Shown here piece after piece: positions 9,350 through 18,800 of a DNA stretch of 64,000 nucleotides (within the stretch, counting starts at the first letter, position 1; every line of letters starts with the position of its first letter). This DNA comes from an uncultured Bacilli bacterium (GTDB lineage: Bacteria > Bacillota_I > Bacilli_A > RF39 > UBA660). Made by a program: the position numbers and the translations under genes. The notes beneath the pieces were generated by a model. That model did not search any database and was not told where the DNA came from. It worked only from the letters and a program-made list of their open reading frames with translations. The stretch lies in NCBI GenBank assembly GCA_934101795.1, contig CAKORY010000003.1:47839-111838 (forward strand), given 5' to 3'.

Positions 9350-9379
9350 TAAAAAAAAGAAAATAATTTCTTATTTTCT
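9350..9379 (-). terminator. Rho-independent terminator
   Basis: On the minus strand, AGAAAATAA, a four-base loop and TTATTTTCT are followed by an eight-T run. It lies just after the 119-residue membrane protein gene. Confidence 0.8.
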
Positions 9380-9381
9380 CT

Positions 9382-9741
9382 TTAGTCCTTTAAAATAACT
9401 ATCTTTTTAACATTAGCTAACTTTGCAGGATCACTTGGCATCATTACATCTTCTGCTGTTATAGATACTTGTTGATTTGCTTTTAATTTATCTAATGTAA
9501 CTTCTTTATTTTCATATATTATTTTAGTTTTGTTATCTATTTCAAATTCGTATTCTATAACATTATCTTTGTCTTTTGTTTCTACTAAAATAGTATATTT
9601 ATTATCTCTAGATACAACATCTTTAATTGTAGCTTCAAAAACAAGATCTTTTTCTTTGGTTACGCTTTTGTATATTCCAAATCCAACTCCTATTAAAACA
9701 ATTACTACAGCAATTATTTTTAATAATAAAGTATTTTTCAT
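9382..9741 (-). CDS. Small membrane-anchored or secreted protein, OB/beta-rich domain
   Basis: 119 residues from ATG 9741, which follows AAGGAGGTCAA; the longer frame starting at 9765 lacks a ribosome site. A membrane helix or signal (LLKIIAVVIVLIGVGFGIY) is followed by about 90 residues of predicted beta strands (EATIKDVVSRDNKYTILVET, then VSITAEDVMM). This is the layout of small YxeA/DUF3221-like extracellular domains, though no exact family is recognised. It directly follows the metallopeptidase gene, so the two are likely co-transcribed. Confidence 0.6.
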   Translation of the reverse strand: MKNTLLLKIIAVVIVLIGVGFGIYKSVTKEKDLVFEATIKDVVSRDNKYTILVETKDKDNVIEYEFEIDNKTKIIYENKEVTLDKLKANQQVSITAEDVMMPSDPAKLANVKKIVILKD

Positions 9742-9761
9742 TTGACCTCCTTTCTTTTTTA

Positions 9762-11243
9762 TCATTTAATAAATCTATCCCAATAATATTTTTCGGTACT
9801 TTTTAAAATGGAAAAATGTTCTTTTATTTGTGAACTTATAAAGTTTGCTTTTTTATTTATAGGTGTATTTTTTGCATAACAATCTTTTGTGTAAGTTCTA
9901 AACATTAATTCTGCAAAAATTACTGCTCTATCTTCTAAATAGTTTGTTTTTCCATATTTTGATACAAAATAAGCTTTTTTTACATCTGTGAAATTATAGA
10001 CATAATCGTTACTTTTATCTCCGTATATAAAGCCATCTGGGTTTACTTCATTCATACTTTTATTTATATCGATTGGATAACCTTTAACACTAATATATGA
10101 ATCTATATAATGCATTATTTCGTGATGAAGTACGTATTCAAATAATAGTGATGGTTCTATCATTATTATGATATTTGTTTTGATATGAGCATCTGTAACC
10201 CCAGATACATTACCACTTATACTTTTAACTAAATATATAGTTGCTGGCATATTAAAGTTTTTCATTTCTTTGAAAAATCCTTCAGGATATTTGGCAAGTG
10301 CTTTATCTATTTCTATAAGATACTTATTTATTTCATTGTCATCCTCGATTATTTTTCTTGTATAGCCATTCATCGAATAATAGTCCATTTCATTTTTATA
10401 TGCTATTTTAATTGAATATTTGTTTTGAATTTTATTTCGATATTCATTATTTTTTTGAGCTTGAGTTTTTTCTGTTTCTTTTGGCGGTTCTTCTTGTGGT
10501 GGTTTATCAGCTTTATCTGTTTCTTTTGGTGGTTCTTCTTGTGGTGGTTTATCAACTTTATCTGGCTCTTTATTAGTATTTTCATTATTTTGATTATTAT
10601 TCACAATATTACTATTTGTTGGTTTTTCTGTTACTACATTGTTCTTTTGGTTTGCTTTTTCCCAGATAGCATAAAGAGTTGTGTCTTCATTAAATATAGT
10701 CTCATTTGTAATTTTATTGTTGTTTTTGTCTATCCAACCTTTAAAAATATAGCCATTATATGTTGGATTTTCTGGTAATCTAAAAGCTTGATTATTGTCT
10801 AATGAGATACTATCTACTTTACTTCCACCTTTGGTATCAAATGAAATTGTTATTATTTTATTTGTTTCTTCTTTGGAAATTTCTTTTTTTATATATTTAA
10901 TATTATATTTGTCTAAGTCTGTTAATTTAATTATTTTATTAGTTAATGCTGTTTTAATATCAAATTTTTCATCATTATAAATAACACTTATATATTTGCT
11001 ACTACACGGTAAATAGTAAATATATGTTTCATCTTTGTAAAATTCTTCTTCATTTAAACAAGAAATATCTGGATTATTTTTAGTTAAATCAATAATTTCA
11101 ATTGCATTGTTTTTTTCTTTTGGATATTCATTATTTTTATTTTTTATTATTGGTCTATTGTTAAATATTAAAGCTACCAAGATAACTAATATTATTAAAG
11201 ATAATATTACTCCGATTATAACTCGTATTTTACGCTTTTTCAT
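9762..11243 (-). CDS. Membrane-anchored zinc metallopeptidase with InlB-type repeat
   Basis: 493 residues. The order is: an N-terminal membrane helix (residues 7-27), an unrecognised domain, one Listeria-Bacteroides (InlB B / Flg_new) repeat near residues 130-195 ending LYAIWEK, a Pro/Glu/Lys linker with two 15-residue repeats (DKADKPPQEEPPKET and a near copy), and a C-terminal peptidase-like domain. That domain has LHHEIMHYID (HExxH) and, further on, YLEDRAVIFAELM, whose Glu could be the third zinc ligand. A TTGGAG site precedes ATG 11243. It probably acts outside the cell on surface proteins or host matrix; the substrate is unknown. Confidence 0.75.
   Translation of the reverse strand: MKKRKIRVIIGVILSLIILVILVALIFNNRPIIKNKNNEYPKEKNNAIEIIDLTKNNPDISCLNEEEFYKDETYIYYLPCSSKYISVIYNDEKFDIKTALTNKIIKLTDLDKYNIKYIKKEISKEETNKIITISFDTKGGSKVDSISLDNNQAFRLPENPTYNGYIFKGWIDKNNNKITNETIFNEDTTLYAIWEKANQKNNVVTEKPTNSNIVNNNQNNENTNKEPDKVDKPPQEEPPKETDKADKPPQEEPPKETEKTQAQKNNEYRNKIQNKYSIKIAYKNEMDYYSMNGYTRKIIEDDNEINKYLIEIDKALAKYPEGFFKEMKNFNMPATIYLVKSISGNVSGVTDAHIKTNIIIMIEPSLLFEYVLHHEIMHYIDSYISVKGYPIDINKSMNEVNPDGFIYGDKSNDYVYNFTDVKKAYFVSKYGKTNYLEDRAVIFAELMFRTYTKDCYAKNTPINKKANFISSQIKEHFSILKSTEKYYWDRFIK
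10480..10569. repeat. In-frame 45-bp tandem repeat (two copies)
   Basis: Two near-identical 45-base units encode the Pro/Glu-rich linker DKxDKPPQEEPPKET of the metallopeptidase. Copy number could vary by slippage, changing linker length without breaking the frame. Confidence 0.75.
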
Positions 11244-11259
11244 CTTAGCTCCAAGAATT

Positions 11260-11640
11260 TTATTTTACATCGCAAGTCCAAAGACCATGCTTATTGCAAT
11301 ATGCATATAATTTTGATCCCTTTACGTATTTAAACTTACATTCAGCAGGCTCATTTACTAATAATTTAACTTTTTCAGTTACTTTTTCATTTACTAAAGC
11401 TATCCACATAATAAAGTGATCATCTTCCATGACATGATTTACTTTTACATATATTTCATCATTTATTATTTCATATGTTGGTACGTGTTTTTCAAATGAA
11501 GCATCAATACTATTTGGAATTAGTTCTATGACTGGTTCCTCACAACATTTTATTTGACATTCATCACATTTGCAATCATTAATTACTTCGAATAATGCAC
11601 CACATTTTAAACACTTTTTTATTATTAATTCATTTTTCAT
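11260..11640 (-). CDS. Superoxide reductase / desulfoferrodoxin
   Basis: 126 residues. An N-terminal desulforedoxin-like rubredoxin site (CLKCG, then CCEEP) is followed by a superoxide reductase domain with EKHVPTYE, NHVMEDDHFIMWIAL and a C-terminal YCNKHGLW, which supply the His4-Cys ligands of the catalytic iron. It reduces superoxide to peroxide without releasing oxygen, the usual strategy of anaerobes. An AAGGAG site precedes ATG 11640. The gene is divergent from the ABC transporter operon, and a 125-base intergenic region probably carries both promoters. Confidence 0.9.
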   Translation of the reverse strand: MKNELIIKKCLKCGALFEVINDCKCDECQIKCCEEPVIELIPNSIDASFEKHVPTYEIINDEIYVKVNHVMEDDHFIMWIALVNEKVTEKVKLLVNEPAECKFKYVKGSKLYAYCNKHGLWTCDVK

Positions 11641-11765
11641 AACGTTTCTCCTTATTGGATTATTTTACCATGATTAATTAAATTAAGCAATAAATTATAT
11701 AATTATTTTCTTTATAACATAATGTTGTTTTTATTCATATATTACTTTAGAGGGAGGAATTATTT

Positions 11766-12755
11766 TTGAAAAAAAGAATTATAATTGGATTAGTATGCGT
11801 GGTGATTTTTCTTGGAGTTTTAGGCCTTTTACTTGGCTTTAGAAAAGATAATGATAAATCCTTAACTAAAGTAAAATTGGCAGAAGTTACTCATAGTTCA
11901 TTTTATAGTCCGCTTTACGTTGCATTAGAAAAAGGTTATTTTAAAGAAAATGGTATAGATTTAGAACTTATTTTAACACCTGGTGCTGATAAAGTAAGCG
12001 CAGCAGTTTTATCTGGTGATGTAGAAATTGGTTTTGCTGGGGCTGAGTCTGCAATATATGTTTATAAACAAGATGAAAGTGATTACTTAACACTTTTTGC
12101 AGGCCTTACTAAAAGAGATGGACAATTTATTGTTTCTAGAAAAGAAATAAAAGATTTTAAATTAGAGGACTTATATAATAAAGAAATTTTAGTAGGAAGA
12201 AGTACGGGTATGCCAGCTTTAAATTTCTTAAATGCCCTTAAGAAAAATAATATTGATACTAGCAAAATAAATGTTAATACATCTGTTGAGTTTTCTGCTT
12301 TATCAGGTTCATTTATTGGTGGTGTTGGTGATTTTGTTAATCTATTTGAACCAAATGCAACAGCTTTAGTTAAACAAGGCTATGGAAATGTTGTTGCTTC
12401 AGTTGGAATGCTTTCTGGAGAAGTTCCGTATACTGCTTTTTATGCACGTAAGAGTTATATAAAAGATAATGAAGATATAATTAAAAAATTTACAGATGCA
12501 ATAAATAAAGGAATTAGGTATACAATGGATAATGAACCTGATGTTGTTGCTAAAGATATAATTGGTCAATTTCCTGATACAAATGTTGAAGATTTAGCTG
12601 AAATGATAAAAAGATATAAAGAATATGACTCATGGCTACCTAATCCATATATAAGTGAAGGATTATTTACTAACTTAGAGGACTTTTTAATAGATTTTAA
12701 TTTACTTGATGAATATGTTCCTTATGTAGATTTAGTTAATAATTTCTATGAATAA
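11766..12755 (+). CDS. ABC transporter substrate-binding protein, NitT/TauT (NMT1-like) family
   Basis: 329 residues from a TTG start preceded at ideal distance by AGGGAGG. An uncleaved signal/anchor helix (residues 3-25) without a lipobox is followed by a periplasmic-binding fold of the NMT1/SsuA/ThiY type (EVTHSSFYSPLYVALEKGYF, KENGIDLELI, GDVEIGFAGAES). The three genes overlap by 8 bases each, forming one operon. Possible substrates are thiamine precursors, sulfonates or nitrogenous ions. I see no TPP riboswitch upstream, so the substrate stays open. Confidence 0.85.
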   Translation: MKKRIIIGLVCVVIFLGVLGLLLGFRKDNDKSLTKVKLAEVTHSSFYSPLYVALEKGYFKENGIDLELILTPGADKVSAAVLSGDVEIGFAGAESAIYVYKQDESDYLTLFAGLTKRDGQFIVSRKEIKDFKLEDLYNKEILVGRSTGMPALNFLNALKKNNIDTSKINVNTSVEFSALSGSFIGGVGDFVNLFEPNATALVKQGYGNVVASVGMLSGEVPYTAFYARKSYIKDNEDIIKKFTDAINKGIRYTMDNEPDVVAKDIIGQFPDTNVEDLAEMIKRYKEYDSWLPNPYISEGLFTNLEDFLIDFNLLDEYVPYVDLVNNFYE

Positions 12756-13494
12756 GATATTGGAAGTTAATAATTTAAGTAAAAACTATCAAACTATCGA
12801 AGGGGAAATAAAAGCAATTGATAATATTTCTTTTGCTTTAGATAAGGAAGAAGTCTTATGTATTGTTGGTTCAAGTGGTTGTGGTAAATCTACACTTTTA
12901 AATATCTTAGCTGGTTTAGATAGTAGTTATAGTGGTCAAATTAAATTTAATAATGAAGCTAAAATTGGTTATATGCTTCAGGAAGATGCACTCTTTCCAT
13001 GGCTAAATATTTTAGATAATGCTTGTTTAGGACTGGATATTGAGAAGAAAAAAACTAAAGAAAATATTGAATTTGTTAAAGAATTACTTATTAAATATGG
13101 ACTTGGTGACTTTTTGGAAAAATATCCTCATGAGTTATCTGGAGGTATGCGTCAAAGAGTTGCTTTAATTAGAACACTTGCACTTAAGCCTGATATTTTG
13201 ATGCTTGATGAACCATTTTCAGCTTTAGATTATGTTTCAAGACTTTCAGTTAGTGATGATGTTTTAAAAATTATTAAGTCAGAAAAAAAATCAGTTATTA
13301 TGATTACTCATGATTTAGCAGAAGCTATTAGTATTGCTGATAGAGTTATTGTTTTATCTATGAGACCTGCGAAAATTAAAAGTGTTTATGAAATAAATTT
13401 GACTAATAAATCTACCCCGATTAATAATAGAAAAGCAAAAGAATTTGGTTACTATTATGACTTACTTTGGAAGGATTTAGATAAAAATGTCTAA
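12748..13494 (+). CDS. ABC transporter ATP-binding protein, NitT/TauT family
   Basis: 248 residues with all nucleotide-binding motifs: Walker A GSSGCGKST near 38-46, Q-loop YMLQEDALFPW, signature LSGGMRQRVAL, Walker B PDILMLDEPFSALD and H-loop ITHDLAEA. It energises import by the permease and binding protein of the same operon. It overlaps its neighbours by 8 bases on each side, consistent with coupled translation and fixed stoichiometry. Closest in type to SsuB/TauB/ThiZ. Confidence 0.92.
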   Translation: MNKILEVNNLSKNYQTIEGEIKAIDNISFALDKEEVLCIVGSSGCGKSTLLNILAGLDSSYSGQIKFNNEAKIGYMLQEDALFPWLNILDNACLGLDIEKKKTKENIEFVKELLIKYGLGDFLEKYPHELSGGMRQRVALIRTLALKPDILMLDEPFSALDYVSRLSVSDDVLKIIKSEKKSVIMITHDLAEAISIADRVIVLSMRPAKIKSVYEINLTNKSTPINNRKAKEFGYYYDLLWKDLDKNV

Positions 13495-14275
13495 TGAACA
13501 AAAGAAATTTTTAAAAAGGATTAAAAGAAGAAAGCTAATTGTGGTTATATCACAAATATTAATTATTGTAGCTTTCTTTGGAATTTGGGAATACTTAGCA
13601 AATAAAAATATTATAAATAGTTTTGTCTTTTCAAAACCTAGTAAGATTATAAATACAATTATTAATCTAGCAGTACAAAATAATTTGTTTAATCATATTT
13701 TTGTTACTTTAGAAGAAGTTTTAATTGCATTTGTACTTGGTAGTTTACTAGGGTTTATAATTGCTGTTATTCTTTATGAAATTCCAATACTTTCTAACAT
13801 TCTTGACCCATTTTTGACAATGTTTAATTCACTTCCTAAAGTAGCACTTGGGCCCCTTATTATAATAATTGCGGGTGCTAATATGAAAAGTGTTATTGTT
13901 ATGGCTTTACTTATTAATTTAATTATTAGTATTATTACTATATATAATGGTTTTATGAATACTGATAAAGTAAAACTTAAATTAATTAAGTCATTTGGTG
14001 CAACTAGAAGACAAATTCTTTTTAAACTTGTGGTACCTTGCTCATATAATACAATTATTTCTAGTATGAAATTATGTATATCAATGAGTTTAATAGGTGT
14101 AATCATGGGTGAATTTTTAGTAAGTCGTGCTGGTATTGGTTATCTAATTATTTATGGAACACAAGTATTTAATTTAAGTCTTGTTATGGCTGGTATATTA
14201 ATTCTTTTAATTATTTCTTTCTTGCTATATAAAATTATTACTTTAATTGAAAAAAAGCTTATTAAAGAATTCTAG
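13487..14275 (+). CDS. ABC transporter permease, NitT/TauT family
   Basis: 262 residues, about six membrane helices, and the EAA-type cytoplasmic loop IKSFGATRRQILFKLVVP that docks with the ATPase. The first helix is preceded by a Lys/Arg-rich cytoplasmic stretch (KKFLKRIKRRK). It completes the binding protein, ATPase and permease set. Its stop codon lies inside the 5' arm of the operon terminator. Confidence 0.9.
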   Translation: MSNEQKKFLKRIKRRKLIVVISQILIIVAFFGIWEYLANKNIINSFVFSKPSKIINTIINLAVQNNLFNHIFVTLEEVLIAFVLGSLLGFIIAVILYEIPILSNILDPFLTMFNSLPKVALGPLIIIIAGANMKSVIVMALLINLIISIITIYNGFMNTDKVKLKLIKSFGATRRQILFKLVVPCSYNTIISSMKLCISMSLIGVIMGEFLVSRAGIGYLIIYGTQVFNLSLVMAGILILLIISFLLYKIITLIEKKLIKEF

Positions 14276-14296
14276 TTATAGAGTTCTTTAATATTT
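14262..14296 (+). terminator. Terminator of the ABC operon
   Basis: TTAAAGAATTCTA pairs with TAGAGTTCTTTAA over 13 positions (one T-G wobble) around the loop GTTA; ATATTTTT follows. The 5' arm overlaps the permease stop codon. Confidence 0.8.
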
Positions 14297-14338
14297 TTAA
14301 AGTTTGTGTAAAGAAAAATAATTTATATTAATACTTAC

Positions 14339-14367
14339 TTGTTTTGATTATATTATTTTGCTATAAT
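14339..14367 (+). promoter_or_regulatory. Sigma-A-type promoter for small membrane protein pair
   Basis: -35 TTGTTT, 17-base spacer, -10 TATAAT. It is followed by a short leader with AAAGGAGG before ATG 14401. Confidence 0.7.
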
Positions 14368-14400
14368 CGATGAGCACCCATAAAAAAGGAGGATACATAC

Positions 14401-14643
14401 ATGGAGGTTTTATCTTTAATTTTCTTTGTTTTAGTTGGAATTTTATCTATAATTATGATTTTTTTACTTAGTGAAAATAGTAGTAAAGAACATACAAAAT
14501 ATCATGGTGAAGATATATACTTTGATACTAATTTAGAAAAGCATAGAAAAATAATTAAAGTACAAAAAAAGATGATATTAAAGAAAAAAGTTAATTTATA
14601 TTTAAAAAAGAAATTTAGAAAGTGGGAAAATGTTAATGATTAA
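14401..14643 (+). CDS. Small single-pass membrane protein
   Basis: 80 residues: one N-terminal membrane helix (residues 3-24, LSLIFFVLVGILSIIMIFLL) and a very basic cytoplasmic tail rich in Lys (KVQKKMILKKKVNLYLKKK). AAAAGGAGG lies at ideal distance from ATG 14401, and a clear promoter lies upstream, so it is expressed. It overlaps the next small gene by 14 bases. No family recognised. Confidence 0.6.
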   Translation: MEVLSLIFFVLVGILSIIMIFLLSENSSKEHTKYHGEDIYFDTNLEKHRKIIKVQKKMILKKKVNLYLKKKFRKWENVND

Positions 14644-14842
14644 AATAGTTGTTATTATGATTATAATTATAAGTTTAGTAATAATATATTTTATTTGTAA
14701 AAATGAAAATAATGATGTTAATTATGATAAATGGTGTAATATGTTAAATGATGAAACTAAAAATAACATTGATATTATTAAAGAAAATGAGAAGAAAATT
14801 AAAAAATTAAATAAGCAATTAAAAAATATTAAAAATAAGTAA
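14630..14842 (+). CDS. Small single-pass membrane protein with charged coiled tail
   Basis: 70 residues: membrane helix (residues 3-22, IKIVVIMIIIISLVIIYFIC), then a Lys/Asn/Asp-rich tail that ends in a Lys-rich helical segment (KENEKKIKKLNKQLKNIK). It overlaps the preceding 80-residue membrane protein gene and shares its transcript. The pair may form a small membrane complex; function unknown. Confidence 0.55.
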   Translation: MLMIKIVVIMIIIISLVIIYFICKNENNDVNYDKWCNMLNDETKNNIDIIKENEKKIKKLNKQLKNIKNK

Positions 14843-14872
14843 TCTGTGATAAAATATATTTGAAGTGATTTT

Positions 14873-15625
14873 ATGAAGATAGATTTAAATTATAATGATA
14901 TTGATTTTAAAGAAAAAATTATTAATTTACCTAAAGGAGTTAAGGAAGCTAATATTTATGGAGATAATATAGATACTCATTTATTTTGTGATATTTTGGA
15001 AGATGTTAAAGAAAATATTATAATAAATAGTAAATATTATGATGAAATTAAAAGAGAGTTTAAAAAAAGAAAAACATTTCAAGGATTTAATAGAAGTATA
15101 TTAAATATGGTTAAGAAAATATGTAATGAAAATATTAATAAAAATGATATAGTGGTAGATATGACTGTTGGTAATGGTCATGATACATTATTTTTAGCTG
15201 GTATTTCTAAGAAGGTTTTTGGTTTTGATATTCAAAGTATTGCTGTAGAAAATACTATAAAATTACTTGATAAAAATAATGTTTATAACTATGAATTATT
15301 TTGTGTTAGTCACGATAAGATTAATGAAGTTTTATGGGAATATAAACATAATATTAAGTTGATTTTATTTAATTTAGGTTATCTTCCTTGTGGAGATAAA
15401 TCTATTACTACGAATCATGAAAGTACTTTAAAGGCTGTTATAAACAGTTTAGATATGTTAGATAATAATGGACTTGTTTTAATAGTTTTTTATCCACATC
15501 CAGAAGGAAAGTTAGAAGCACAAGTTGTTTTGGATTATTTGGAACAAAATAATATTGGTTTTAAGGAATATAGAAATACAATTAATGAAGAAGCTCCTTA
15601 TTTAGTAGTTATAAGAAACTTTTAA
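14873..15625 (+). CDS. Class I SAM methyltransferase, YtqB/MnmM-like, with N-terminal extension
   Basis: 250 residues. Residues ~65-250 match the YtqB family (rRNA_methylase Pfam): DMTVGNGHDTLFLAG is the SAM-binding motif I, and NLGYLPCGDKSI and VFYPHPEGKLEA are family hallmarks. B. subtilis YtqB was shown to be MnmM, which methylates the wobble 5-aminomethyl-2-thiouridine of tRNA. Here about 60 extra N-terminal residues (DIDFKEKIINLPKGVKEANI and on) precede the catalytic domain; I do not recognise them. In B. subtilis ytqB neighbours ytqA; here the ytqA homologue lies 12 kb away. Confidence 0.8.
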   Translation: MKIDLNYNDIDFKEKIINLPKGVKEANIYGDNIDTHLFCDILEDVKENIIINSKYYDEIKREFKKRKTFQGFNRSILNMVKKICNENINKNDIVVDMTVGNGHDTLFLAGISKKVFGFDIQSIAVENTIKLLDKNNVYNYELFCVSHDKINEVLWEYKHNIKLILFNLGYLPCGDKSITTNHESTLKAVINSLDMLDNNGLVLIVFYPHPEGKLEAQVVLDYLEQNNIGFKEYRNTINEEAPYLVVIRNF

Positions 15626-15647
15626 AAAAATAATTAGTATTTAAAAA

Positions 15648-15679
15648 CTCTGTAAGTTATGTTATACAGAGCTTTTTTA
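15648..15679 (+). terminator. Terminator of the methyltransferase gene
   Basis: CTCTGTA, a 10-base loop and TACAGAG are followed by CTTTTTT. Confidence 0.8.
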
Positions 15680-15742
15680 TTTGTGCTAATCTTTTAGAGA
15701 TGACGCATATTCAATCCCCCCAAAAATAGCTATTATAAACCC

Positions 15743-15805
15743 CATTTTACATTTTGGCTCATTTTCATTTTACATTTTGGCTGGTTTTCATTTTACATTT
15801 TGGCT
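15743..15805. repeat. Three direct copies of a 17-bp repeat, 23-bp period (IS-end remnant?)
   Basis: CATTTTACATTTTGGCT occurs at 15743, 15766 and 15789, exactly every 23 bases. Regular short direct repeats of this kind occur at the ends of IS21-family elements as transposase-binding sites. No transposase gene is near, so this may be a solo end or remnant. The IS assignment is inference; the repeat itself is plain. Confidence 0.6.
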
Positions 15806-15823
15806 GAGTTTTATTTTATATTT

Positions 15824-15851
15824 AAAAAGTTCGGTTTTATCCGAACTTTTT
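15824..15851. terminator. Bidirectional terminator at end of MMPL fusion gene
   Basis: AAAAAGTTCGG, loop TTTTAT, CCGAACTTTTT. It serves the minus-strand MMPL gene, whose stop is at 15853. Confidence 0.85.
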
Positions 15852-15852
15852 G

Positions 15853-18800
15853 TTATTTGCTTAGTTTATAAACAAACAATGTATTATCAGCATTATTTGA
15901 AGTATAACCTTTATAAGATTTTGATAAGTTTACTAGGTTTTCTAGTTTATTACCGAAAGTTACTATTTTATTTGTATAATTTACTAAAGTTTTTATACCT
16001 TGAGCATTTAATGCTTGCGTACCATCTGATACTTTTATTGCTCCATCATTTAGATTTTTAACTCCGGCATTAATTTGAGAAGATGCTTCAGATAATTTTG
16101 TAAGTCCAGTACTTACTTCATTTAAGCTACCATTTAGATATTCAACTTTTGTTTTCATTTCTTTTACTTCTTCAAGTTTTGCTGTTAATGTATCCATTAA
16201 TTTACTTAAATCTTCAAGATTAGTTATCATTTCTTTAACTGCTTCATTATTTGCTGTTAAAAGTAATTTTAATTCATAAGTTGATTTAACTGTTACTAGT
16301 TCTTTTATTTTTTCTGCAGGCAATGATAATGAAGCAAGTCTTGTTTTCATTTCTGATTCTGTTTCTGTTGCATTCATTTTAAATGTTTTATATGCTGCTT
16401 CAGCTTCTTGATTTGTTAGCTTTGCAATAGCATTTTCATTAGATGCTTTTAAAACCTTTAGATTAGCAAGTGAACCAGTGATATCTTTATTTTCCATCAT
16501 TTTTTTGGCATCTTCAAGAGTTGCATACATTTCATCAACACCTTGCGTAAGTTTCGTTGTGCCATTTGCAATTTTGTTTAATGCATCTGATGCTGTTTTT
16601 AATTTTTCATTAAATAAAGTTGTATTTGTAAGTAAACTACTTGTACCATCAGATAATTTTTTTGCTCCTTCTTCAAGAGCATCCATACTAGAACTTAAAG
16701 TATCAATTGAGGATGAAAACTTATCTAATTTATCAAAAATTTCTAAATCAAGTTCTGATAAAATTTTAGGGGATGCTACCATATAAATATCATTTATATC
16801 AAAATCTGTTGTTTCATAAGTAATTATTACTTTATTTAAATTTTTAAATTCATTTATGTTTGTATATTCATATAGTCCTGGGGCACTTATTGCAAGTAAC
16901 ATGCTGCGGGTTCCTGTATCTGTTACTTTACCATTTGTAACTGTGATATTTTTATTTGTATCACTATCCATCATTGAACCTATTGCAACAACATATGGTG
17001 TAAATGTATTGTTAGTACGAAGTAAAGAATTGTTAATAAGAGATATTTCTATTTTTACTTTACCACTTTTACCTATCATGTCTTCAGCTTTAGTTTCTTT
17101 TCCATCTAAATAATATTTTGTAACTATATTAATTGGATTTGCTTGTTTTGTTTCTCCGGTGTAAAAAATATCTTTTCCTTTGGCATACCATGTAACATGA
17201 GTATCATCTTGTGTAAAGTTTTCACTTCCGTTTACATTTAAAATATTTGTAAGTAGTGAATTATCTGTAATTTCACCTTCTTTTGTGTTTTCAATGTGAT
17301 TACTTACAGTTGTTTTTTTAACATTACCTGAGTAGTCCATGTTGGTATAAATAGTTTCTGTTTTAGAAGCACTTGCACTAAATGGCATTAAAGTTAAAAC
17401 TCCGATTGTGAGTGCTGCTGCTACAGTTTTCATTTTTTTCATATTTTTTCCTTCTTTCTTATTTTTTATAATAAATTTATCACATACCATTAATAATGCC
17501 GGTAATATAAGGATAACCACTAGCATTGATATGATTGCCCCTCTTGATAAAAGATCACATATACTACCTATCATGTCTATTTTAGTATAAGCTGCAACTC
17601 CGATTGTGGCAGCAAAGAAACATAATGCTGATGTTATAATTGATGGAACTGTTAAATTTAATGTTTTAAGCATTGCTTCTTTTTTATCTTTAATAGATTT
17701 TCTTTCTTCCATGTATTTTGTTGACATTAAAATTGCATAGTCAATTGTTGCTCCGAGTTGGATAGTACCCACTACTATTGAAGCTATAAATGGAAGTGTT
17801 GTGTTAGTGTAAAATGCAAGTGACATATTACAGAATATTGCAAATTCTATGGTAAGTATTAAAACTATAGGTAAATTAACTTGTTTTAATACTAATATCA
17901 TAATAATAAATATTACTAAAATTGATGTATAATTAACCATTTTAAAGTCATGGTCAGCAATTGTAACTAAATCATCCATAAGTGGTCCTTCACCAGCTAT
18001 AATACTATTTTTATCATAAGACTTTACTAACTTTTCTATTTCTTTTATTTGGCTTGCTAGTTCATTTGATGCAAGTTCGTATGTAGAGTTTACAATAATA
18101 AGTTGATATTTGTCATTATCCATCATTTTATTTAAGTCACTTGGTAGTAACATTGCAACTGTTGGATCCATTATAGTTGATGGGGCAAGAACTAAATCAA
18201 TACCTTTGATATTTTCTAATTTATTTACAAGTTCTTTGACATCGTTTGTCTTAATGTTTTTGTCAAGTAATATTATTTCTGGAGATACAATATTAAATTT
18301 TTCAGCTAAGTTTGAATTAGCTACATTAAATGCTAAATCTTTAGGAAGAGATTCATCTAACTTGTAATATACTTTATAATTATTGTTACCATAGAATGCT
18401 GGAATTAATAAAATTAAGAATGCTACGATGATACCTTTATAATGTTTTATGGAAAATTCTTGAATTTTTTTAAATTCTGGAAGAATTACTTTATGTTTTG
18501 TTTTATCTATTAATTTTTCCCCGACCATAAGTAGAGCTGGGAATAACGTAAGAACACAAATTAAACCCCATAGAACACCTTTAGCCATAACTATACCAAT
18601 ATCAGTACCAAGAGTTAAATCCATTGTACATAATGCTAGAAATCCTGCAAATGTTGTAAGAGATGAACCAATTACTGATTGGAATGTTGCAATAATTGCA
18701 CTGGCCATTGCTTCGGTTTTTGACATCTTTGGATTATCTTTTTTGGCTTGTTCATATTTATGATACAAGAATATTGAGAAGTCCATTGTAACACCAAGTT

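Noticed and set aside
10425..10778. Plus-strand open frame rich in Phe/Trp opposite the metallopeptidase linker
   Set aside because: A shadow of the repetitive minus-strand linker; composition is artificial and no ribosome site is present.
11641..11765. Possible TPP riboswitch before the NMT1-type ABC operon
   Set aside because: No TPP aptamer motifs (CUGAGA, ACCUGA) are visible in the 125-base interval.
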